A stretch of DNA of 18,690 nt from an uncultured Bacteroidota bacterium (lineage in GTDB: Bacteria > Bacteroidota > Bacteroidia > Chitinophagales > Saprospiraceae), in NCBI GenBank assembly GCA_937952445.1, contig CALGAA010000280.1:1-18690 (forward strand). Direction: 5' to 3'. Position numbers and translations under genes: made by a program. This document shows, in pieces, positions 1-7,716 of the stretch (positions are counted from its first letter, which is position 1; every line of letters begins with the position of its first letter). Under the pieces are notes generated by a model. The model was not told the DNA's origin. It saw nothing but the letters and a program-made list of their open reading frames with translations, and did not search any database.

Positions 1-36
1 TACCTTGATTTGTGTAAGTACGGGGCGGTTCCCCAT

Positions 37-588
37 TCAGGATTCGGTCTCGGTTGCGGCCAATGGCACATCGGTATATTCCATGGTATAATTGCCACCG
101 ATGGGGAGAACCGCAAAATCGAGCGGCGGGCTCATCAGCGGAATGAGTTTCATGTCCATGGTAAGCCCGGTATCCCCCGCCAGATAGAATGTGCTTTCCC
201 TGGCATGGATGACATAACCCATCGGATTTCCCCCGTAGCTTCCATCGGGCAAACTGCTGGAGTGCATAGCTGCAACAGCGCGTACAGAGCCAAAATCAAA
301 GTCGTATTTGCCACCAGTGTTCATACCATGACCGGGGATCCCTTTTTTCCCATACCATTCGACGATTTCGAAGGAAGAAATCACGGTTGCGCCAGTTCTT
401 GCCAAAATCGATTCAGCATCTGCGACATGATCCGAATGACCATGTGTCAATAACACGTAATCAGCCTCAATACTTTCCACATCCACATCTGCCGCTAATT
501 CGTTGGGCGTTATAAATGGGTCCACCAGGATATTTTGGCCGTTGAGGGTGAAATGAAAGCAAGAATGTCCGTAATACGTAATTTTCAT
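37..588 (-). CDS. Metal-dependent hydrolase, UPF0173 (MBL-fold), C-terminally truncated
   Basis: The protein has 183 residues and starts MKITYYGHSCFHF, typical of UPF0173 metallo-beta-lactamase-fold hydrolases. Visible metal-site elements are HGHSDH (residues 49-54), His109 in the AMHSSS segment and Asp139 in the AGDT segment. LPIGGNYTM (161-169) is the usual late family motif. Members normally continue about 40 more residues through a GxHYDTF-type segment that supplies a further metal-ligand histidine. Here the reading frame diverges after about residue 170 and stops with ATETES. The other two frames of the remaining 36-110 bases do not restore the missing segment, so a simple nearby frameshift is not evident. 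It may be a decayed gene, a rearrangement or a sequence error. The exact substrate of this family is unknown. It stands alone and is divergent from lipB. Confidence 0.8.
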   Translation of the reverse strand: MKITYYGHSCFHFTLNGQNILVDPFITPNELAADVDVESIEADYVLLTHGHSDHVADAESILARTGATVISSFEIVEWYGKKGIPGHGMNTGGKYDFDFGSVRAVAAMHSSSLPDGSYGGNPMGYVIHARESTFYLAGDTGLTMDMKLIPLMSPPLDFAVLPIGGNYTMEYTDVPLAATETES

Positions 589-811
589 TTTTAGATCAGA
601 TTTTGTGCATTGATATAACGAAGATAAAAATTTCCATGGCTATTATTTAATACTCCCCGGACCATTCTCAAATTGACTTCCACGAGATATATGTTCAAAT
701 TTTTATTGATATGATTTTGAAACAGGAGGAACCCTTTTTTGTTGTATGGGCGAAATGGGAATCAGGATTTCTATCAGAACTCCCATGGAATTCTTACTTT
801 GTGATTGAATT
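589..811. other. Divergent intergenic region between the hydrolase and lipB
   Basis: This 223-bp AT-rich spacer must hold the start signals of both flanking genes. I found no exact TAnnTTTG box on either strand and no clear Shine-Dalgarno sequence next to the lipB ATG. An aggagg-like string occurs near 724-730, but it is about 80 bp too far upstream to serve lipB. No RNA gene or convincing hairpin was seen. Confidence 0.5.
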
Positions 812-1543
812 ATGACCAACACACTTTTTATTGAGGATTGGGGGCGAATCGGGTATCAGAAAGCCTGGGATCGCCAGACCTCGTACCAGCAGCGGCTGGT
901 CGAATTAAAAAGATCAGCCCGCCGAAATGGTGAAGAACGGACAGAAGGGCAACATTATCTCATTCTTTGCGAACACGATCCGGTGTTTACCCTGGGTAAA
1001 TCGGGTGATGACCGACATCTATTGGTCAATGAAACTTTTTTGGAAAAGCAGGGCATTACCTTTCATCGAATCAATAGGGGAGGGGACATTACCTACCACG
1101 GTCCCGGCCAATTGGTGGTCTATCCTATTCTCGATCTGGAGTTCTTTTTTACCGATGTTCACCGTTATATCCGGACGCTCGAGGAAATTGTCATCCGAAC
1201 GATGGAACACTTTGGCGTGGCCGGACGCCGGATCGATGAATTTACCGGCGTATGGACCGGGAACCTTCCTTCGCGAAAAATTTGTGCTATTGGAGTGCAT
1301 TTGAGCCGGTGGGTGAGCATGCACGGGCTTGCTTTCAATATCCACACCGACCTCAGTCATTTCAATCTCATCGTTCCTTGTGGGATAAATCAGGAGGGGA
1401 TGGCCGTGACCTCCCTGTCAAAGGAATTGAATTCTGAGATCAATATGGATGAAGTCAAGAAAGTGTTTGTCGATCAATTTATCCAACTTTTTAAAATTTC
1501 TCAATGCGAGCAGAAAAAACCCCCGGCGATTCCTTTACTGTAA
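812..1543 (+). CDS. lipB: Octanoyl-[acyl-carrier-protein]:protein N-octanoyltransferase (LipB)
   Basis: LipB moves the octanoyl group from octanoyl-ACP to the lipoyl-domain lysine of 2-oxoacid dehydrogenases and the glycine cleavage H protein. This is the first step of endogenous lipoate synthesis in the cytoplasm. The 243-residue protein carries the family signature RGGDITYHGPGQLVVYP (89-105), the catalytic lysine in RKICAIG (Lys156) and the acyl-accepting cysteine in VPCGI (Cys190). The MHGLAFN segment (170-176) is also typical. Length is near the family norm, with a slightly long C-terminal tail. The ATG lacks an obvious Shine-Dalgarno, which is normal for Bacteroidota. The 3' end overlaps the thioesterase gene by 40 bp, so the two are probably cotranscribed. 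No lipA is in the window. Confidence 0.95.
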   Translation: MTNTLFIEDWGRIGYQKAWDRQTSYQQRLVELKRSARRNGEERTEGQHYLILCEHDPVFTLGKSGDDRHLLVNETFLEKQGITFHRINRGGDITYHGPGQLVVYPILDLEFFFTDVHRYIRTLEEIVIRTMEHFGVAGRRIDEFTGVWTGNLPSRKICAIGVHLSRWVSMHGLAFNIHTDLSHFNLIVPCGINQEGMAVTSLSKELNSEINMDEVKKVFVDQFIQLFKISQCEQKKPPAIPLL

Positions 1544-2019
1544 TGACTCAGTTGATCATGCCCAACGATACCAATCACCTGGGCAATCTCATGGGAGGTA
1601 CACTACTTCGATGGATGGACATAGCAGGTGCTATGACGGGTATGCGCCATTGCAATACCCCCGTGGTCACTGCTGCTGTGGACAACGTATCCTTCAACCT
1701 GCCCATTCCCCTGGGCTCTGTGGTTATCCTGGAAGGACGGGTGACCCGGGCGTTTTCATCTTCGATCGAAGTATATTTGGAGGTATTCGCTGAACAACTG
1801 AGTGGCGAACGGATCAAATGCAATGAGGCCTTCTTTACTTTCGTTGCGATCGACGGGACCTCACGTAAACCAGTGGAGACACCACTTATAATACCTCAAT
1901 CCGACCGTGAAAAGGAACTTTACGAGGGCGCCCTGCGCCGCCGGGAATTGCGACTTATCATGGCCGGAAGGATCAGCCCGGACGAAGCACCCAACCTCAA
2001 AAAATTATTCAATTTCTAA
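1504..2019 (+). CDS. Acyl-CoA thioesterase, hotdog fold (YciA/BACH-like)
   Basis: This enzyme is predicted to hydrolyse acyl-CoA to free CoA and a fatty acid in the cytoplasm. Its 171 residues form one hotdog domain. The diagnostic stretch runs from MPNDTNHLGNLMGG (19-32) into LLRWMDIAGAM (34-44), with the acidic residue expected in the active site at Asp39. The region from about residue 54 (VVTAAVDNVSFNLPI) is the usual second half. The 1504 start is preferred because homologous proteins have a dozen or so residues before the TxLxMPNDTN motif. An alternative ATG at 1543 would make a TAATG stop/start junction with lipB and remove 13 residues. The overlap with lipB suggests translational coupling. 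The acyl-chain preference cannot be read from the sequence. Confidence 0.88.
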   Translation: MRAEKTPGDSFTVMTQLIMPNDTNHLGNLMGGTLLRWMDIAGAMTGMRHCNTPVVTAAVDNVSFNLPIPLGSVVILEGRVTRAFSSSIEVYLEVFAEQLSGERIKCNEAFFTFVAIDGTSRKPVETPLIIPQSDREKELYEGALRRRELRLIMAGRISPDEAPNLKKLFNF

Positions 2020-2089
2020 GCTGTGGATTCCCGGGAAAGTCAGGAGTTTTTGAGGTCACCATGGTTTTCAATCTTTCCTCACCTATATC

Positions 2090-2359
2090 CTATATGATGA
2101 CCGGTAATTCAGGATCCATGGTGGGACCGGATTCAAATTTTTGCCTGAAAATCTGCAGGCTATCCAGTTGTTTTTCGATCATGGAAAAAGCCGTATAGTC
2201 GTTCTCCTGATGCAGGGCATCCATGACTTCGCTTTTGTCTTCTTTAAATTTGAGAATGATCTCGCTTTGGCCTTTTTCAAACTTGACCGAAAGCTTATCG
2301 TTTTGATCGAATAGGGTAATCTTGATCCGTGGATGATTGAGTTGACCGAGAATACGCAT
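2090..2359 (-). CDS. Hypothetical protein, 89 residues
   Basis: I do not recognise this family. The protein is small and charged, with no signal peptide, membrane segment or cysteine. The N-terminal half (MRILGQLNHPRIKITLFDQN and on to about residue 45) looks like alternating beta strands. The C-terminal half, around SMIEKQLDSLQIFRQKF, looks helical. It begins 3 bp after the stop of the DUF2520 gene, so it is very probably the last gene of the ccmE-ccmF-DUF2520 operon. That tight spacing and the composition, which matches its neighbours, support it as real. Function is unknown. A structural or regulatory role is only a guess. Confidence 0.7.
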   Translation of the reverse strand: MRILGQLNHPRIKITLFDQNDKLSVKFEKGQSEIILKFKEDKSEVMDALHQENDYTAFSMIEKQLDSLQIFRQKFESGPTMDPELPVII

Positions 2360-2362
2360 GAA

Positions 2363-3148
2363 TTAAAGATTTTGATTGATGAAATGAGCCAATAGATCGT
2401 ATAACTCCCGGAATTGTGGATGGTTTTCTTTTAAAAAGGCCCGGTGCTTCTGAATTACATTTAGATCACCACGTACAGCCGGACCGGTCTGTGCATCGGG
2501 CGGGTCGAGGTACCTGACCTTTTCGGCACTTTCTTCGATCAAAGGCAAAAGAAATTTGAAATCCAGACGGTGATCGACACAGATTTGGTGCCCGATCGAA
2601 TACATAGCGTTGGTGTAATTGCTGGTAAAAACAGCAGCCACGTGTAAACCTAACCGTTGGTTGTCATCGATTTCGTGTACCGATGAGGTAATACATTGTG
2701 CGATGGATAAAATGTGCTCCGTACTTACCGGGTCAGATCCGGTGACAAATACCGGAAAATCTATGCCGTCCAATTCCTTCGTTTTTGAAAAGGTCTGGAG
2801 AGGATACAGAACACCGTACCGATCAAAATACGACTCCAGGATATCTGAGGGAATGCTTCCGGCAGTATGGACGACGATGGGTTGGGTGCTTATGGCATCC
2901 CGTAGTTTTTTCAAAACCGGGCCTATCGCATCGTCACTCACTGACAAAAGGATAAAATCTGCTTCCTCTAAATTCTTTATATCACGGGTGAAGGTGATTC
3001 GACTGTTGGAAATAGTCTGATCCCGTGGAATCTTGCTTCGATTGTAAATTGTCAGATTCGCATCGGTATTGCGGCTCAGGATACGTGCCAGATGACTCCC
3101 TACATTACCATATCCCACAATTCCGATATGCGAAATCGCGGGGATCAT
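2363..3148 (-). CDS. Rossmann-fold / DUF2520 domain protein
   Basis: This 261-residue protein has an N-terminal NAD(P)-binding Rossmann domain with the dinucleotide motif GIVGYGNVGSHLA (9-21). It also has a C-terminal helical DUF2520 domain recognisable by YPLQTFSK (115-122) and HVAAVFTSNYTNAMY (169-183). The architecture resembles F420-dependent NADP oxidoreductases and short 3-hydroxyacid or ketopantoate-type dehydrogenases, but the substrate of the DUF2520 group is not established to my knowledge. Its ATG overlaps the ccmF stop codon by 4 bp (ATGA), implying translational coupling, and the 89-residue gene follows after 3 bp. Family assignment is firm; biochemical role is open. Confidence 0.9.
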   Translation of the reverse strand: MIPAISHIGIVGYGNVGSHLARILSRNTDANLTIYNRSKIPRDQTISNSRITFTRDIKNLEEADFILLSVSDDAIGPVLKKLRDAISTQPIVVHTAGSIPSDILESYFDRYGVLYPLQTFSKTKELDGIDFPVFVTGSDPVSTEHILSIAQCITSSVHEIDDNQRLGLHVAAVFTSNYTNAMYSIGHQICVDHRLDFKFLLPLIEESAEKVRYLDPPDAQTGPAVRGDLNVIQKHRAFLKENHPQFRELYDLLAHFINQNL

Positions 3149-5970
3149 GCCAATTTCTTTCTCCGTCGTAAATATAGGGAGATGAAAAATCCAACCATCA
3201 TCAGACTACTGCCGATCCAGAATAAATTGATCCCCGGGAATACGATGGCTTCCAGGACGATGAAATCACTTCGCGGCACGTCTTCCGCAACCCGAATGGG
3301 ATATCGTTTTTCACCTGCTGGTCGCTCACCGATGAGGAATTCCATATTTCCGGTAGCGGGATCGATTTTTACAAAATTTGCGGCAATTCCACTCCGTGGC
3401 ATATAATCCCGGATAAAATTGGGCTGATTTTCCCTGATGATGAATACTGGTTTGATGGTATCGATCAATATCCCTGATTTGTTTCGGATTTCCAGGTGAG
3501 CCTGAACAGCAATATCTCCCTCTTCGGCTTCGTATTCAGGATGGGTCACATCCTTTTCCAAACGCGCCAGGGTAATCATAAAAGGATCAAACGGTACGGT
3601 TTGCCCTTTTTGCATGACGACTTTGTGGTATTCCAAATCCTCGTCTTTGGGGTATAGGTAATTAACGAACCCTTCTCCCAATCGGACTTTCACCCTTGTT
3701 TCGTTGGATTTGTCCGGATAGTGAACCACGAATCGGTGGTCTTTAATCACCATGGTTGGCTTGGCCAGATAGGTAAAGTTGTTTTCCAAATCGATTACCA
3801 AAACGTCCGCACTAATTGCCAGATCGTCTGAATCTGGAACGTAATCTGGTTGGAAAGAATTGTAGTTTAACCCCTTGAGAATAGCGATTTGGTGCCGTAA
3901 ATAAATGGTATCACCAACCGGGATCATATATTCCTCATACGGCATTTCATCTTCTCTTTTCTGCGCTTCCGTGACGCTCATCACCTCCGGTGGCAAAGCT
4001 GAAATACTTGTGAAAATATCCTTACCAAATCTTCGGTCCGTGGATGGATTGAAGGAAACTACTTCTGAAAAATCATTCGCATATACCGAGGTGGGATGAA
4101 GCTCGAAAGAATCGATTCGGTTCCCCTCCATGTCAAATTCCGTGAACTGGATCGAATAAACTCTTTCGTTGCGCACCAGAGTGTCCTTGTAATACAAGGC
4201 TTCGTAATTGCTCATGCGCATCGGAACCCCTTTGTACAGCAGAATATTCTGATTGGCCATCGTTTCATCAGCGACGAGCTCCCGCATTACAAAGGGATTG
4301 GTCGAGATATAGGTTTTCTGTAAACCGGATGCCATGACCCCCCAGATCATTAATCCAAATCCAGCGTGTGCAGTGACCGAACCCAATTTCTTGGCGTTTA
4401 ATTGGAAGCCGTTAATCAGATAAAGGATATTGGAAATAAAAATATAGGTCGAGGCGAAAATAAGCAGGACATAACCGGCCCCCTGACCTCCGACCCACCG
4501 AAGACCAATATAGGCTATTGGAATGGAAATGACCAGACTGAGCAGTAAATCCCGTCCGATTATTTTGAATCGACTCTTGTAATTCTTTTCTCTGTATCGC
4601 AGAAACTGTGCGGTACCCGCCAACAGGCCGATCAGGACAGCGATCCACAATTGATATCGGTTGTAATGGGCTATCGGATCCAAAGGAGTCGTTCTGTGCC
4701 AACTGCTCAGATCCTGTCCAATTACGGAACCCACCATATCGATGATTTTATTGAAAACCGGGATACTTGTGGTAAACGTGATCAATACGGTGGAAAGGAT
4801 TAAGACAAAGGAACCAAGGTAAATCCAAAATTCTCTTGACCAAAATGGTTCTTCGTCGTGATTGGAGGGAATGTTTTTTCCGCGTGCAAAATAAATCCAT
4901 GTTCCCAATCCGACGAAAAACAAGATGAATGAGATCAACTGGCCTTCCATACCGCTTGAAGTAAAGGCGTGTGCCGAACTTTCGGCTGTCAGTCCACTTC
5001 GGGTCAGGAAGGTGGAATACAGAACCATGATAAAGGATAAGCCGTAAAGGACATAAGTGAATTTATATGACCTCCGGACGCTTTTTGCTACGAGGTTGGT
5101 ATGAATAGCTGCTACCATTAGCAACCATGGAACGAGCGAAGAATTCTCGACAGGATCCCATGCCCAATATCCTCCAAATGACAACGCTTCATAGGCCCAT
5201 GCACCTCCCATGAGAATTCCGACACCGAGGAATCCGGCTGCCCAAAGTCCCCACTTTAAGGAGGCATTTACCCACTGGGTGTATTTGCCTGTGGCGATAG
5301 CACCTCCTGCAACGGCAAAGGGAATACTACACAAAGCAAAGCCCAGGAACAAAGTGGGCGGGTGAATGACCATCCAGTAATTTTGCAGAAGTGGATTGAG
5401 TCCTCGTCCCTCGATAAGCTCGAGATAGTTGGCATTTTGGAATATCTCAGAAGAATTTTCTTCCCGAAGTAAATTGAACGGAGAACTCCCGATCTGTAAA
5501 TCTCCGATCACCAATCCCAGAACCATTGCGCTCAGAAATACCTGAATCAATGCCAGGATCCACATCGTGCTGGATTCCCAGCTGGAGGAGACTTTGATAA
5601 AGATGACGCTGATGACAATTTGCCAGAAAGTCCATAGCAAAAAGCTACCCTCCTGATCCTCCCAAAAGGCAGAAAACATGTATTTAAAGGGCAGATCATC
5701 AGATACATGAGACCACACATAATTGTATTCGTAGTGGTGGTTGAGCATGAGCGTGAATAAGATCACAATTGCTCCGATGATTGATATTCCGTGGATATAA
5801 AAACTATACCGCCCCAGCTTTTTCCATCCTTCACTATCTTCCTGGTCGGTATTGGAAATTGCGTATGCAATGGCACTTAGCAGTGCCGCAACAAACGCTG
5901 TGATTAGTAAATAATGACCAACTTCTCCCGGCCAAAGAAGTTCTCCAACATACTCCAGATTTTCTGTCAT
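3145..5970 (-). CDS. ccmF: Cytochrome c maturation heme lyase CcmF
   Basis: CcmF is the polytopic inner-membrane protein that takes heme from CcmE and attaches it to apocytochrome c. The 941-residue protein has many membrane segments. It carries the tryptophan-rich WWD-type heme-handling motif FGGYWAWDPVENSSLVPWL (265-283), and conserved histidines lie at LNPLLQNYWMVIHPPTLFLG (191-210, His203) and SSAHAF (331-336). EGSFLLWTFW (107-116) and LTRSG (322-326) are also typical. It is about 300 residues longer than the E. coli protein. The extra length sits in a large soluble, presumably periplasmic region (roughly 575-905) before the last membrane helix and the basic tail LRRRKKLA. ccmE ends 6 bp upstream, and the stop overlaps the next gene by 4 bp. 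Confidence 0.95.
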   Translation of the reverse strand: MTENLEYVGELLWPGEVGHYLLITAFVAALLSAIAYAISNTDQEDSEGWKKLGRYSFYIHGISIIGAIVILFTLMLNHHYEYNYVWSHVSDDLPFKYMFSAFWEDQEGSFLLWTFWQIVISVIFIKVSSSWESSTMWILALIQVFLSAMVLGLVIGDLQIGSSPFNLLREENSSEIFQNANYLELIEGRGLNPLLQNYWMVIHPPTLFLGFALCSIPFAVAGGAIATGKYTQWVNASLKWGLWAAGFLGVGILMGGAWAYEALSFGGYWAWDPVENSSLVPWLLMVAAIHTNLVAKSVRRSYKFTYVLYGLSFIMVLYSTFLTRSGLTAESSAHAFTSSGMEGQLISFILFFVGLGTWIYFARGKNIPSNHDEEPFWSREFWIYLGSFVLILSTVLITFTTSIPVFNKIIDMVGSVIGQDLSSWHRTTPLDPIAHYNRYQLWIAVLIGLLAGTAQFLRYREKNYKSRFKIIGRDLLLSLVISIPIAYIGLRWVGGQGAGYVLLIFASTYIFISNILYLINGFQLNAKKLGSVTAHAGFGLMIWGVMASGLQKTYISTNPFVMRELVADETMANQNILLYKGVPMRMSNYEALYYKDTLVRNERVYSIQFTEFDMEGNRIDSFELHPTSVYANDFSEVVSFNPSTDRRFGKDIFTSISALPPEVMSVTEAQKREDEMPYEEYMIPVGDTIYLRHQIAILKGLNYNSFQPDYVPDSDDLAISADVLVIDLENNFTYLAKPTMVIKDHRFVVHYPDKSNETRVKVRLGEGFVNYLYPKDEDLEYHKVVMQKGQTVPFDPFMITLARLEKDVTHPEYEAEEGDIAVQAHLEIRNKSGILIDTIKPVFIIRENQPNFIRDYMPRSGIAANFVKIDPATGNMEFLIGERPAGEKRYPIRVAEDVPRSDFIVLEAIVFPGINLFWIGSSLMMVGFFISLYLRRRKKLA

Positions 5971-5976
5971 GATATT

Positions 5977-6375
5977 TTACTCTTCGGTTTCGGCACGAAG
6001 ATAAATTTCTTCATCCTTGTATTTTGATGGGCATTTTAGGAGGATATCGGAAGCGTAAAATTCTTCTCCCTTTAATTTCCCGGTTACCACGATTTGTTCT
6101 GACATTTCGAAGTCCTGTGGCTTAGCACGATTCATGACCACTTTTCGTGTCACCCCATCTTTATCGATGACATGAAATGTAAAGTAATTTGGGTCGACTG
6201 CCGGATCGTAAAAGATTTCTTTATCTTTTGCCAATTCACCGACAATTTTGACTTGTCCCTGACTGGCGGCAGCATCTTGAAATGAAGCGTACGTTGAAAA
6301 ATCCTGGGAAGCAGAAAAAATCAGAGCGATGGCGACTAAAAGTATTCCTATACCTGCTATATGTATCTTTTTCAT
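5977..6375 (-). CDS. ccmE: Cytochrome c maturation heme chaperone CcmE, CxxxY variant
   Basis: CcmE is a periplasmic, membrane-anchored OB-fold protein that binds heme covalently and delivers it to CcmF. The 132-residue protein has one N-terminal anchor (about residues 5-22), an OB-like domain with VKIVGELAKDKEIFYDP (42-58) and FTFHVID (65-71), and the C-terminal heme-attachment region SDILLKCPSKYKDEE (109-123). In E. coli the heme-binding motif is HxxxY. Here it reads C-P-S-K-Y, with Cys115 in place of the histidine and Tyr119 retained. CxxxY forms of CcmE are known from some bacteria and archaea, so this is a variant rather than a defect. It is the first gene of the operon with ccmF, which starts 6 bp downstream. 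A -7-like box lies about 32 bp upstream of the ATG. Confidence 0.93.
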   Translation of the reverse strand: MKKIHIAGIGILLVAIALIFSASQDFSTYASFQDAAASQGQVKIVGELAKDKEIFYDPAVDPNYFTFHVIDKDGVTRKVVMNRAKPQDFEMSEQIVVTGKLKGEEFYASDILLKCPSKYKDEEIYLRAETEE

Positions 6376-6406
6376 TTCGATCCTATTTTAGCTTCCAAAT
6401 ACAATA

Positions 6407-6414
6407 CAAAGGTA
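6407..6414 (-). promoter_or_regulatory. Candidate -7 promoter box for the ccmE operon
   Basis: On the minus strand these bases read TACCTTTG, an exact match to the Bacteroidota -7 consensus TAnnTTTG, about 32 bp upstream of the ccmE ATG. A TTG lies 23 bp further upstream (6438-6440), close to the spacing expected for the -33 element but a little long. Placement is good. The motif is short enough that chance is possible. Confidence 0.45.
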
Positions 6415-6625
6415 CTAAACTTATTGGCTATAAACTGCAATTGCCGGACGATTTTGACAGGGGTCCTTGTTAATGTACAGTTAAGAATAGGGCATCCGAC
6501 GAGATGCTGTCTTTGGCGTGTTGGAGGAGGGATGCTTCCCATGTTTTCCAAAAGGAAATTTTGCTTCCGACCGATTTGATCGAACAATTTTGTACATTTA
6601 AGCAAATTCAATCTATTATTCGCTT

Positions 6626-7711
6626 ATGCCAGGAATGCTTGAAATTAACCAGTTTTCGATTACGATTCATGATCGGCAATCAGGCTCAACCGCAGACTCG
6701 ATTACTGAAATTGAAGGTGTGGTTCCCCTGGTCAGCGTACCGTTTGAATTGAGGCTGGACGGAGTGGAGAGGAATGGAGCTGACCACACAGCCGATCCCA
6801 ATTTACTGGTGTTCCAAACCAGTTTGCAGGCAGCACATTTGAATTGGTCGTTTGATGCAAAGTTGTTCTGGCTTTTATCCCTCACATTCGATTCAGAACC
6901 CTCCCAATGGAAAGAATTCTTGTTGAGGGTCAAGAACAATCTCTCTCTATCGGATTCCAGCGAAATAAAAATTGATAATCATCGCTGGGATATAATTTCA
7001 ACTCTGAACGCCGCATTGCAAAATAGTGAAGGTCATCAATTTGAGAAGATTTTCCCGATGATCGAACGAACCGTCGTAAATCTCTCGCAAAAATATTTCA
7101 ATTCCACCATCCTGCATGATTTATTGGAAATCTTATACTTTCAAATTGAGATGGATCATAAGAACGAATCATCTCAGATTATCAAAACGGTTTCTTCTGA
7201 TGTCAGCCATTTTTCCTCCTCAGATCCGTATCCACCATACCTCTATTTGCAAATCCCTACCCGGGACCTGGAGTACTTTGTCAACAATTCGATTCAGCCA
7301 TCCGTCGAAGTAAAAGGGTATGAAATATCTTTTGTATCACTTGAAGTAATTGGTAATAACCATTTGATAATTAATCTTGAAGAGAAGAGTAACAATTGGA
7401 TTTTGGCGGTGGAGCTTACCCCTGAAATTAGGAATCAATCGATACATTTGAAAGTGGACCACATCGAAACTTCCGGTCTCAATGTTTTAACGAAAGTGGT
7501 ATTTACCCTTTTCAAAGGTTTGTTAATACGGCAAATTGAAAATCGTCCGATTGATATCGACCCGATCTACAAAACATTCAAGGCTAAATTTGAAAATCAA
7601 TTTCCGTTTGTTGAGTTGATGCAGGGGCACCAGCTATTCCTGAAAAATCTTGATTTTCAAAAAGAGAATGTCAGTGTTCTCATATACTTTGAACCGGAAG
7701 AAGTGGCATGA
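6626..7711 (+). CDS. Hypothetical protein, 361 residues
   Basis: I do not recognise this protein with confidence. It has no signal peptide or membrane segment, so it is predicted to be cytoplasmic. The N-terminal third is rich in beta-type alternation. The middle (about 130-180) is helical. The C-terminal half, from YLYLQIPTRDLEYFVNNSI (about residue 206) onward, has alternating strands and motifs such as NNHLIINLEEKSNNWILAV. That half is vaguely reminiscent of beta-rich lipid-binding or DUF4403-like repeats, but this is only an impression. The ATG at 6626 has an alternative three codons downstream, and there is no Shine-Dalgarno. The gene is transcribed alone and ends 5 bp from the convergent lipoprotein gene. 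Its length and neighbour-like composition make it very likely real. Confidence 0.8.
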   Translation: MPGMLEINQFSITIHDRQSGSTADSITEIEGVVPLVSVPFELRLDGVERNGADHTADPNLLVFQTSLQAAHLNWSFDAKLFWLLSLTFDSEPSQWKEFLLRVKNNLSLSDSSEIKIDNHRWDIISTLNAALQNSEGHQFEKIFPMIERTVVNLSQKYFNSTILHDLLEILYFQIEMDHKNESSQIIKTVSSDVSHFSSSDPYPPYLYLQIPTRDLEYFVNNSIQPSVEVKGYEISFVSLEVIGNNHLIINLEEKSNNWILAVELTPEIRNQSIHLKVDHIETSGLNVLTKVVFTLFKGLLIRQIENRPIDIDPIYKTFKAKFENQFPFVELMQGHQLFLKNLDFQKENVSVLIYFEPEEVA

Positions 7712-7716
7712 TAGAA

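Noticed and set aside
630..790. TTCCATGG and CCATGGAA as an inverted repeat flanking the hydrolase/lipB spacer
   Set aside because: The match is short, centred on a self-palindromic CCATGG, and the arms are about 145 bp apart, so chance is likely.
6593..6600. TACATTTA as -7 box for the 361-residue gene
   Set aside because: It differs from TAnnTTTG at the last base and has no -33 element at the right spacing.
6372..6611. 79-codon minus-strand frame upstream of ccmE
   Set aside because: It overlaps the ccmE start and promoter candidate, has no recognisable motif, and looks like a chance frame in the divergent spacer.
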